Source: a virus
IMG/VR virus record: IMGVR_UViG_3300048120_000006
Location: 1-20,415 of that record
Length of the DNA: 20,415 nucleotides
Strand: one strand, 5' to 3'
Shown piece after piece: positions 6,064 through 13,082 of the stretch. The position numbers and the translations under genes were made by a program. Numbering within the stretch: the first letter of the stretch is position 1; each line of letters starts with the position of its first letter. The notes beneath the pieces were generated by a model. The model ran no database searches. It was not told the DNA's origin and saw nothing but the letters and a program-made list of their open reading frames with translations.

Positions 6064-6927
6064 ATGTCAAATCAAATTACAACTGCGTTCGTTGAACAGT
6101 ATTCAAACAATGTTCAAATGTTATCGCAACAAAAAGGCTCTTTGCTAAGAGGTTCTGTTGATGTTGAAACTGTTGTTGGAAACAATGCGTTCTTTGAACA
6201 AGTTGGTTCTGCTACTGCTCAAAAAAGAGTTAGCCGACATTCTGATACGCCTCAACTAGACACACCCCACGCAAAAAGACGTGTAAGCTTGGTGGATTAT
6301 GAATATGCGGATTTAATAGATCAGCAAGATAAGGTAAGAACTCTTATCGATCCAACAAGTGCTTATGCAAACGCTGCAGCTTTCGCTCTTGGTCGTTCTA
6401 TGGATGACGAGATTATTGCTGCTGCAACTGGAAATGCTTTTACTGGCGCAACTGGTAGTACATCTACTGCGTTAGGTGCTGGACAAGCAATTACAGAAAG
6501 TGGAACAGATGGTTTAACTATTGCTAAACTTAGAACTGCAAAAGAAAAGTTCGATTTAGCAAGTGTAGATCCAAGTCTGCCAAGATTTTTGGTAGTTGGA
6601 CCAAGACAAGTTTCTGATTTATTAGGAACTACATCTGTAACATCAAGCGACTTTAATACGGTTAAAGCTTTAGTAAATGGCGAAGTTGATACTTTTATGG
6701 GTTTCAAATTCATTACATCTACTAGACTTGCAATCGCTTCATCTAAAAGATTATGTGTTGCCTTCGCTGGCGATGGCATAAAGCTTGCATTAGGTAAAGA
6801 CGTTATGACTAGAATTGATGAGAGATCTGACAAAGGATACTCAACTCAAGTTTATGTTTGTATGTCTATCGGTGCTACTAGAATGGAAGAAAGTAAAGTT
6901 GTTTCAATCCAAGCTCACGAAGCTTAA
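6064..6927 (+). CDS. Major capsid protein
   Basis: This forms the icosahedral shell. The protein is 287 residues, with an N-terminal MSNQITTAFVEQYSNNVQ, then SLLRGSVDVETVVGNNAFFE near 27-46, and KRRVSLVDYEYADLIDQQDK near 71-90. Next is a helix with NAAAFALGRSMDDEIIAAAT near 103-122. These blocks are familiar from the podovirus capsid proteins grouped in Pfam as a second phage capsid family (I recall Phage_capsid_2), with an HK97-like fold assumed. A central GLTIAKLRTAKEKFD and a C-terminal AHEA also fit. The strong ribosome site and the position after the scaffold support the call. There is no sign of a frameshifted minor form such as T7 gp10B, because the stop is followed directly by a new ribosome site and gene. 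Confidence 0.93.
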   Translation: MSNQITTAFVEQYSNNVQMLSQQKGSLLRGSVDVETVVGNNAFFEQVGSATAQKRVSRHSDTPQLDTPHAKRRVSLVDYEYADLIDQQDKVRTLIDPTSAYANAAAFALGRSMDDEIIAAATGNAFTGATGSTSTALGAGQAITESGTDGLTIAKLRTAKEKFDLASVDPSLPRFLVVGPRQVSDLLGTTSVTSSDFNTVKALVNGEVDTFMGFKFITSTRLAIASSKRLCVAFAGDGIKLALGKDVMTRIDERSDKGYSTQVYVCMSIGATRMEESKVVSIQAHEA

Positions 6928-6946
6928 TCAATAGGAGATATATATC

Positions 6947-7390
6947 ATGGCAAGTGTTAAAGCGGTAAATATTACCAACTTAGATGCTACTCCGATTGTT
7001 AAGACGGATAGCGAAACTAACGGTGGAAAAATCAGAGTATCTTACGATAACTATGAAGCTTCATCATTAGCAAGTGGATCAGATATAACGATTGGCAGAA
7101 TACCAGCCAACGCTACTATAATGGATGTTGTTCTAAAGTGTGATGCTTTAGGTGGCTCTTCAACTTTAAAAGTTGGCGATGCTTCAGACGATGACAGATA
7201 TTTAGCTGCAGTTGGAACATGGAATGCTGCTGGTCAAACTCAGTCAATGTTAGGTGGCTCTACAGCTGCTAATACAGCAATGACTGGTCTGGGCTATAGA
7301 ACAACTGCATCAACTGATATTATAATCACAACTGGAGGAGCTACTATTTCTGGCTCTATTCATTGTTGGGTTATGTACACAGTTGAGTAG
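6947..7390 (+). CDS. Probable capsid decoration or head-stabilising protein (147 aa)
   Basis: The protein is rich in glycine, alanine, serine and threonine with alternating hydrophobic residues, which suggests an all-beta fold. Visible landmarks are GGKIRVSYDNYEASSLASGS near 26-45, IGRIPANATIMDVVLKCD near 48-65, and a closing SGSIHCWVMYTVE. It starts 19 bases after the capsid gene with AGGAG before the ATG, so it is probably made in large amount with the capsid. A hairpin follows. A small beta protein just after the major capsid gene is often a decoration protein. The family is not one I can name, so the function is inferred from place, expression signal and composition. Confidence 0.7.
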   Translation: MASVKAVNITNLDATPIVKTDSETNGGKIRVSYDNYEASSLASGSDITIGRIPANATIMDVVLKCDALGGSSTLKVGDASDDDRYLAAVGTWNAAGQTQSMLGGSTAANTAMTGLGYRTTASTDIIITTGGATISGSIHCWVMYTVE

Positions 7391-7405
7391 TTAATACATT
7401 TTGTT

Positions 7406-7427
7406 TGGCGGATGAAATACTCCGCCA
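7406..7427 (+). terminator. GC-rich hairpin after the capsid genes (possible partial terminator or processing site)
   Basis: TGGCGGA at 7406-7412 pairs perfectly with TCCGCCA at 7421-7427 around an eight-base loop. It is the most stable simple hairpin I found and stands out in AT-rich DNA. It lies in the 49-base gap after the probable decoration gene. There is no T run after it on either strand, so it is not a classic intrinsic terminator. T7 also has a terminator just after its capsid gene, which lowers expression of the tail genes, so a similar dosing or an RNA-end protecting role is plausible. Confidence 0.55.
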
Positions 7428-7439
7428 GGCGATAAGATT

Positions 7440-7724
7440 ATGGCAAGAAAATCAAAGCCTATTTCAAGGAATAAAAGAAATTACAGACCTACTAAGAAAG
7501 GTGCTGGAATGACAAAAGCTGGAGTTAAAGCTTATAGAAAAGCTAATCCAGGATCAAAATTAAAAACCGCAGTAACTGGTAAAGTTAAAAAAGGATCGGC
7601 TGCTGCAAAAAGAAGAAAATCATATTGCGCAAGATCTTTAGGACAACTGAAGAGATCTTCTGCAAAAACTAAAAATAATCCTAATTCAAGAATTAGACAA
7701 TCAAGACGAAGATGGAAATGTTAA
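7440..7724 (+). CDS. Basic small protein, DUF6321-like (94 aa)
   Basis: The protein is highly basic. The core reads GMTKAGVKAYRKANPGSKLK near 23-42, TAVTGKVKKGSAAAKRRKSY at 43-62, CARSLGQLKR at 63-72, and a closing NPNSRIRQSRRRWKC. This run of blocks, with an SYCAR or SFCAR centre and an RRWKC end, is what I remember as the domain of unknown function DUF6321, widespread in marine phages. Two cysteines, one central and one terminal, are kept. The charge suggests nucleic acid binding, and the place between capsid and tail genes suggests a virion or packaging role; both are inference. A GC-rich hairpin ends 12 bases before the ATG. Confidence 0.85.
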   Translation: MARKSKPISRNKRNYRPTKKGAGMTKAGVKAYRKANPGSKLKTAVTGKVKKGSAAAKRRKSYCARSLGQLKRSSAKTKNNPNSRIRQSRRRWKC

Positions 7725-7725
7725 A

Positions 7726-7944
7726 GTGAAGTATCTTTTAATTTTATATGTATGCAGCTATGCAGCAGAAACTCCTAAATGTAATGACGAAAGAATTACT
7801 GGAGGATTTGATGAATGGTCCACTTGTATAAATCAAGGATATAAACAATCACATTTTTTATTAAACGAACTTTATCAAGAAGATTTCGAAGATGAAAAAT
7901 TAGCGATCAGATTTTCATGTGAGGAACAAGGAGAAAAAACGTAA
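7726..7944 (+). CDS. Small protein with short hydrophobic N-terminus and paired cysteines (72 aa)
   Basis: No in-frame ATG fits, so the start is the GTG at 7726, one base after the previous stop. The product opens MKYLLILYVCSYAAE, a short hydrophobic stretch that could be a weak signal or membrane anchor. It then has cysteines at about 10, 19, 33 and 65, with FDEWSTCINQGYKQSH near 28-43. Small phage proteins of this plan, a hydrophobic start followed by W-x-x-C-x-x-x-GY, are familiar to me but have no known role. Four cysteines would suit a disulphide-bonded protein outside the cytoplasm. Its end carries AAGGAG at 7928-7933 for the tail tube gene, and the stop overlaps that start as TAATG. 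Confidence 0.72.
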   Translation: MKYLLILYVCSYAAETPKCNDERITGGFDEWSTCINQGYKQSHFLLNELYQEDFEDEKLAIRFSCEEQGEKT

Positions 7945-8522
7945 TGGCAAGTGTAGTAGATATGTGTAATTCAGCTCTTAACTTATTAGGAGCATCGACA
8001 ATTTCAGCATTAACTGATGACAGTAAGAATGCAAGATTATGCAATCAAAGATATGATAGCGTTAGGAACAGAGTATTTAGATCTCATGCTTGGAACTGTT
8101 TACATAAAAGAGTTCAATTAGCTCAAAACAGTACAGCTCCAGTTATAGAATATTCTAATGCTTATGCTCTTCCGTCAGATTGTTTAAGAGTATTAAAAGT
8201 TCATAATGGAACTACAGACAGTATTGCTTCTGCTATTGATTACAAATTAGAAGGTAGAAATATTGTAACTGATGAAGGAACTATTTATTTAATCTATGTT
8301 GCTTTAGATGCAGATCCAAATAATTACGATAGTTATTTACAAGAAAGTATCTCTCATCAACTTGCTGCTGATCTTTGTTATGCAATTACAAATAATGCAA
8401 CACTAGCAAATAATTATATGGCTAGAGCCGATGAAAGATTAAGAGAAGCAAGATTTATTGATGCAACCGAAAACAGTTTAGGAACTATTGAGAGTAACGA
8501 ATTTACTGACGCAAGGTTATAA
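7944..8522 (+). CDS. Tail tubular protein A (gp11-like adaptor)
   Basis: This adaptor ring joins the portal to the tail nozzle and carries the fibre attachment. The N-terminus MASVVDMCNSALNLLGASTI followed by DSKNARLCNQRYDSVRNRVF near 26-45 and RSHAWNCLHKR is the standard T7 gp11-type pattern: helix, LLG, then N-A-x-x-C-N-x-x-Y-x-x-x-R. A central YALPSDCLRVLKV segment (near 74-86) and a C-terminal helix with LAADLCYAIT also match the family. At 192 residues the length equals T7 gp11. It follows a good ribosome site and is linked by TAATG overlaps to both neighbours. The tail nozzle gene follows, as expected. Confidence 0.95.
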   Translation: MASVVDMCNSALNLLGASTISALTDDSKNARLCNQRYDSVRNRVFRSHAWNCLHKRVQLAQNSTAPVIEYSNAYALPSDCLRVLKVHNGTTDSIASAIDYKLEGRNIVTDEGTIYLIYVALDADPNNYDSYLQESISHQLAADLCYAITNNATLANNYMARADERLREARFIDATENSLGTIESNEFTDARL

Positions 8523-10543
8523 TGGCTCGAACAACTTTAGCATTAACATCTTTTGTTTCAGGAGAGTTTGGTAATAAGCTTACTGGTCGAACAGATTTTG
8601 ATAAATATCAATCTGCTGCAAAAACTATGGAGAACTTTTTAGTTCATCCTCAAGGAGCTGCTACAAGAAGAGTAGGTACTCAATTTATTGCTTCAGTTAA
8701 AACTGCTTCTGCTAAAACTAGATTAATTCCTTTTGAGTTCTCAACTACTCAAACTTATATTTTAGAATTTGGAAATAATTATATTAGATTTTTTAAAGAT
8801 AAAGGTCAGATCTTATCTGGTGGATCTGCTTATGAAATATCAACTCCGTATTTAACTGCAGAGTTATTCGATATTAAATTCGCTCAATCTGCTGACGTTA
8901 TGTATATCTGTCATCCTAATCATGAGGTAATGAAGCTCAGTAGAACTGGTCATACTTCATGGACATTAGCTCAAGTTGATTTTACTGATGGACCATATCT
9001 TGCAACAAATTCAACAACGACAACACTAACACCAGCTCAATCTGCAACTGGATCTGGAGTAAATATAACAGCTTCTGCAGTAACTGGAATAAATGGTGGA
9101 TCTGGATTTTTAGCTACCGATGTTGGAAGAATAATAAGTTTCAATTCTGGTAAAGCAAAAATTACTTCAAGGACCAGTACAACAGTTGTCGTTTGTACAA
9201 TTACAACTGCTTTTGCTAATACCAATGCTACAGCTGCTTTTAGTTTGGGTGCATTTTCAGATACGACTGGTCATCCTAGTTGCATAAGTTTTTATGAACA
9301 AAGATTAGTTTTTGCTGGAACTATATCTGAACCACAAACAGTATTTTTTTCTAAAGCTGGAGATTATGAAAACATGACTTCAGGAACTAACGCTGATGAT
9401 GCAATGGTTTATACTATCGCTGCTAATCAAGTTAATGTTATTAGATATTTAAAAGCGCAAAGAACTTTAGTTATAGGAACTACTGCTGCTGAATATACAG
9501 TATCAGCTGATGGAACAGATGCTTCTATAACACCGACTAACATTACTATTAAAAGACAAAGCTCTTATGGATCTGCAAATGTTGATGCAGTTACAGCTGG
9601 AAATGCAATATTGTTTTTACAAAAAGCAAAGAGAAAAATTAGAGAACTAGCCTATAACTTTGATAGTGATAGTTATGTTGCTCCTGATTTAACAATTTTA
9701 AATGATGCAGTAACCGATAGTGGTATTGTTCAAATGGAATGGCAACAAGAACCAGATAATATTTTATGGTGTGTTAGAGAAGATGGACAACTAGCAGCGC
9801 TTACATATCAAAGATCTGAAAACGTAGTTAGTTGGCATAGACATATTTTAGGCGGAGCTTTTGGATCAGGTAATTCTGTTGTTGAAAGTATAGCTAGTAT
9901 TTCTGGAGATCTAAACGAAGATGAACTTTGGTGTATTGTTAAAAGAACAGTTAATGGTGCAACTGTAAGATATGTAGAATGCTTTTCTGATTTTGATTTT
10001 GATGAAACCGCTTCTACAGATTTTAAATTTTTAGATAGTCATTTAAGTTATTCTGGATCTTCAACAACTACACTAAGTGGGTTAAGTCATCTACAAGGTC
10101 AAACAGTATCTATCCTGGCTGATGGATCTGTTCATTCAAATAAAGTTGTTAATGGATCTGGACAAATTACTTTAGATAGATCTGTTACTAAAGCGTGTGT
10201 AGGTTTAGCTTATGATAGTGTTTTACAAACTATGAGAATTGAAGGTGGATCTTTAGAAGGTACATCTCAAGGTAAAATAAAAAGAATTTCAAAAGTAGTT
10301 TTAAGATTATTTGAAACTGTTGGTGTTAAAGTTGGTCCAAGTTTATCTAACTTAGAAACAATACCTTTTAGAACTACATCTAGTAATTTATCTGCACCAG
10401 TAGATACTCTTATAGAAGGCGATAAAGAAATAGAATTTGACGATGATTATAATAGTGACGGACATATATTTATTAAACAAGATCAACCGCTTCCAGCTAG
10501 TATTCTTGCAATATATCCAACGCTAGTAACAAACGATGGCTAA
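8522..10543 (+). CDS. Tail tubular protein B (gp12-like nozzle)
   Basis: This is the nozzle protein at the tip of the short tail. The N-terminus has FVSGEFGNKLTGRTDFDKY near 11-29, VHPQGAATRRVGTQFI at 41-56 and RLIPFEFS at 67-74, followed by YILEFGNNYIRFF near 79-91. All are standard for T7 gp12 relatives. Later blocks include HPSCISFYEQRLVFAGTISE near 251-270 and RQSSYGSANV and FLQKAKRKIREL near 344-371. A C-terminal beta region follows. At 673 residues it is somewhat shorter than T7 gp12. The ATG overlaps the stop of tail tube A, and the next gene starts 8 bases before the end. The call is firm. Confidence 0.94.
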   Translation: MARTTLALTSFVSGEFGNKLTGRTDFDKYQSAAKTMENFLVHPQGAATRRVGTQFIASVKTASAKTRLIPFEFSTTQTYILEFGNNYIRFFKDKGQILSGGSAYEISTPYLTAELFDIKFAQSADVMYICHPNHEVMKLSRTGHTSWTLAQVDFTDGPYLATNSTTTTLTPAQSATGSGVNITASAVTGINGGSGFLATDVGRIISFNSGKAKITSRTSTTVVVCTITTAFANTNATAAFSLGAFSDTTGHPSCISFYEQRLVFAGTISEPQTVFFSKAGDYENMTSGTNADDAMVYTIAANQVNVIRYLKAQRTLVIGTTAAEYTVSADGTDASITPTNITIKRQSSYGSANVDAVTAGNAILFLQKAKRKIRELAYNFDSDSYVAPDLTILNDAVTDSGIVQMEWQQEPDNILWCVREDGQLAALTYQRSENVVSWHRHILGGAFGSGNSVVESIASISGDLNEDELWCIVKRTVNGATVRYVECFSDFDFDETASTDFKFLDSHLSYSGSSTTTLSGLSHLQGQTVSILADGSVHSNKVVNGSGQITLDRSVTKACVGLAYDSVLQTMRIEGGSLEGTSQGKIKRISKVVLRLFETVGVKVGPSLSNLETIPFRTTSSNLSAPVDTLIEGDKEIEFDDDYNSDGHIFIKQDQPLPASILAIYPTLVTNDG

Positions 10544-10997
10544 ATTTACTGTTGTTCCTTATGAAATGGAACATGGAGATCATATTATTGAATTTGGGAT
10601 GAATGATAAGCTCATGGAAATTGATGCTAGTTATACGAATAATAGACTAGATATGGCAATTCCAGGTTTGGCATTTACTTTATTTTTAGATGAAACTCCG
10701 ATTGTATCAGGTGGCATAGTTCCAATGTGGGAAGGTGTTGCTGAAGGCTGGGTGTTATCATCCAAACATATATTTAATTACAAAATTAAAGCTGCATCGA
10801 TAATTAAAAAGAGATTGGATTATCTTTGCATCAACAACAAAATTATAAGATTACAAACTGCAGTCAAAGAAGAGTTCCTAACTGGTGTTAGGTTTGCTCA
10901 ATGGCTAGGTTTAGAAAAAGAAGGTCTAATGAAATTTTATGGATTAGATCAAACTAATTATTGGAGAATGGCAAAATATTATGAGCGCACTTGGTAA
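10536..10997 (+). CDS. Internal virion protein A-like (gp13-like, acetyltransferase fold)
   Basis: The protein is 153 residues, close to T7 gp13, and sits just after the nozzle gene as gp13 does. The middle has FTLFLDETPIVSGGIVPMWE near 47-66 and GWVLSS, then a helix with IIKKRLDYLC, a VKEEFLTGVRFAQWLGLEKE block near 110-129, and an end GLMKFYGLDQTNYWRMAKYY. This resembles the GNAT acetyltransferase fold, with strand, W-x-x-S, helix and a late G-F/L-x-x-E segment, which many podoviruses keep in this slot. The acetyl-CoA loop is not clear, so it may be a non-enzymatic relative. T7 gp13 helps assembly of the internal core. It overlaps both neighbours, by 8 and 17 bases. Confidence 0.8.
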   Translation: MAKFTVVPYEMEHGDHIIEFGMNDKLMEIDASYTNNRLDMAIPGLAFTLFLDETPIVSGGIVPMWEGVAEGWVLSSKHIFNYKIKAASIIKKRLDYLCINNKIIRLQTAVKEEFLTGVRFAQWLGLEKEGLMKFYGLDQTNYWRMAKYYERTW

Positions 10998-11436
10998 CAT
11001 CGCAGCAGCACAAACTGCAAAAAGACTTGGATCATACAATGCTAAAGTCACTAAAATGGAAAGTGATTTTATTAAAGCAAAAGCAGAAGTTAATAAAAAA
11101 TTTTATAATAAAGTTACTAAGCCATTACTTTTAAAAAATCAGGAAAAAGCAAAAGATAATTTATTTGTAAGTATATTAAGAAGTGGTGCAGAGTTTAGAG
11201 CTGGTACAACTCCTTATGACGTAATGTTAGAGAATAATGTTAATCAAGCATTCAATGTTGTGATCGCTGATTATAATTCTGAGATGGATGCCAACGATCA
11301 ATTAAATCAATCTTTGATGTTAGATGCAAAAGCAGCTGGTCAAGAGTACGCTGGTCGTATGACTGCAAGAGCGCAAAAGTTTGCAGCTGTTGGATCTTTG
11401 TTAAGTGATGCTAATAAATTAGGATATGAATTTTAA
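10981..11436 (+). CDS. Internal virion protein B-like (gp14-like ejection protein)
   Basis: This small ejection protein begins 17 bases inside the preceding gene and ends by TAATG overlap with the next. It is rich in alanine, lysine and asparagine and mostly helical, with a coiled stretch at about 20-60. The block SILRSGAEFRAGTTPYDVML near 64-83 followed by NNVNQAFNVVIADYN near 85-99 fits the pattern of gp14-type proteins, where an arginine, serine and glycine rich turn precedes a long helix. The C-terminus keeps alanine and glycine rich helices. At 151 residues it is shorter than T7 gp14 (about 196). In T7 gp14 is ejected into the outer membrane; here the same role is inferred from order and composition. 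Confidence 0.75.
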   Translation: MSALGNIAAAQTAKRLGSYNAKVTKMESDFIKAKAEVNKKFYNKVTKPLLLKNQEKAKDNLFVSILRSGAEFRAGTTPYDVMLENNVNQAFNVVIADYNSEMDANDQLNQSLMLDAKAAGQEYAGRMTARAQKFAAVGSLLSDANKLGYEF

Positions 11437-13082
11437 TGGCTATTTTAAAAATTGAACAAGTACAAGGTAAAGTAAATACTGGTAATGTACCAAGAGCATC
11501 AGCGTTAGCATTACCTTTATCTATTGCTAATCAAGAAGCTGCTGGATTTAAAGCATTCTCAGATGGTGTAGTTACACTTTATGCTGCACAAAAAAAAGAA
11601 GAGGACCTTAACGAAGCTCAAAGTATTACAGAAAGTTTATCAATAGATTTAATTAAAAGTTACAATAAACATAAGAAAGGAAGTAATTTAGAACTTGCTT
11701 TAGATGGCTTTCAAGAAGATGTTAAATATGAAAATTTTAAAGATCTTGGATCTAATAAAAGAGTTAAGAAAGAAGTTAGAAATTATGTAAATAAATTTAG
11801 AAGCAAGTATGCTTTAGATTTATTAGGTAAAGTTACAGAAAATCATCAAGACATAACTAAAGCTAGAAAAACTCAAACTTTAAACAAGATGGTTAAAGAT
11901 CAAGTAGCTGGTGGTAAAGACGGTATTATAGCTCAAAGAGATTATCAAAGCTTTTGGACAGATCCTTTAAATCTTGAGTATTACGGAGCTGAAGGTTTAG
12001 AAAAATTAAAACAAGAAAAAGACCTAGAGATATTAGAGTTAGCTTACATTCAAGGTGGTAATACTGGACAAGTAAACTTATTTAATAACGAGCAAAGAAG
12101 TGAAATTTTATCTAGTTTACCTCTTAAAAGTCAAAAAGCTGTTATTGAAAAAATTAGAAATGGAGCTGTATCAAGAGCAATAAAATCTCAAGAAGATATA
12201 ATCTTTAAAGAAAAGAAAGATAAACAGTTCAAAATAGAAACATTTACTACTGCATTACTTGCAATTAATGATGCTAGATTAAACAGTACAGATGAGAATA
12301 TAGCTAGAAATCCATCACTTGATGATCTTTATGATTTGAAACAAAGTGGCGCTATCAACTCTTCTCAATACAATCAGCTATTAAGATTTAAAGCTAATGA
12401 CAAAACATTAGATAATCCTGAAATTTTACAGATCGTAAATGCTTCATTTGCTTTAGCAGATAGTGTTGAAAAAATTGATAGCCTTCAAGAAGATGTAAAT
12501 CTTAATCCAGATATTATGGATGGTCTAACAGCTAAAAGTATTATTACGTTTAATAAGATGGCTGATAAATATAAAAAAGATACTACGTTTGGAACTGAAG
12601 ATCAAAAATTTAGAGATTTATTAGATATAGGTACTAAAAGAATTTCTAAAGGTAAAAGTGGTATATTTAATTCTTCAGGTAAACCAGCAAACAATGATAT
12701 TTTAATAAGAGCAGAAGCTAGACTTAATGAATATAACGATTTAACTTTAAATAAAAATTATACACCTGAACAAGCTTACGCTGAAGTTATTAAGAAATTA
12801 AAAAAAGATGAGTTACCTGAGCTGCATGATTTAGAGCAACCTAGATCTGTTTCAATAAAAAATTTTAAAGAAGAACTAAATGCTCATCCAAAAGATACAT
12901 TTATTGAAATGAGAAAAGAAGTTGCTTTAGCATATAAAGAAAGTGGAGATCTTGAAACTTATAAAGATGATCTTCGTAAACTAGATATAATTGAAGATAC
13001 ATACGATACTAGGTTAGTAATTTATGATGGCAATCAAGACAATGCTTTAGGTAGACAATTCAAAATTAAAGAGAAAAAATAA
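11436..13082 (+). CDS. Internal virion protein (gp15-like ejection protein)
   Basis: The protein is 548 residues, nearly all helical and charged, with many lysine and glutamate residues and no signal peptide, membrane segment or catalytic motif that I can find. Its N-terminus, MAILKIEQVQGKVNTGNVPR, then SIANQEAAGFKAFSDGVVTL near 29-48, followed by long helices, is the usual style of podovirus core proteins placed before the largest ejection protein. T7 gp15 is 747 residues, so this is shorter. The call rests on position after the gp14-like gene and on helical character, not on a residue-level match. Both ends overlap neighbouring genes by TAATG, so it is probably made in step with them. Confidence 0.7.
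   Translation: MAILKIEQVQGKVNTGNVPRASALALPLSIANQEAAGFKAFSDGVVTLYAAQKKEEDLNEAQSITESLSIDLIKSYNKHKKGSNLELALDGFQEDVKYENFKDLGSNKRVKKEVRNYVNKFRSKYALDLLGKVTENHQDITKARKTQTLNKMVKDQVAGGKDGIIAQRDYQSFWTDPLNLEYYGAEGLEKLKQEKDLEILELAYIQGGNTGQVNLFNNEQRSEILSSLPLKSQKAVIEKIRNGAVSRAIKSQEDIIFKEKKDKQFKIETFTTALLAINDARLNSTDENIARNPSLDDLYDLKQSGAINSSQYNQLLRFKANDKTLDNPEILQIVNASFALADSVEKIDSLQEDVNLNPDIMDGLTAKSIITFNKMADKYKKDTTFGTEDQKFRDLLDIGTKRISKGKSGIFNSSGKPANNDILIRAEARLNEYNDLTLNKNYTPEQAYAEVIKKLKKDELPELHDLEQPRSVSIKNFKEELNAHPKDTFIEMRKEVALAYKESGDLETYKDDLRKLDIIEDTYDTRLVIYDGNQDNALGRQFKIKEKK

Noticed and set aside
6363-6833. Long reverse-strand frame inside the capsid gene
   Set aside because: It is a shadow of the capsid coding sequence, caused by codon bias, with no ribosome site and no protein family likeness.
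6900-6950. Programmed frameshift giving a longer capsid form as in T7 gp10B
   Set aside because: No slippery run lies before the stop, and the next gene has its own ribosome site and ATG right after.
7726-7760. Lipoprotein signal around the cysteine at residue 10 of the small protein
   Set aside because: Only nine residues precede it and the residue just before the cysteine is Val, not Gly, Ala or Ser.
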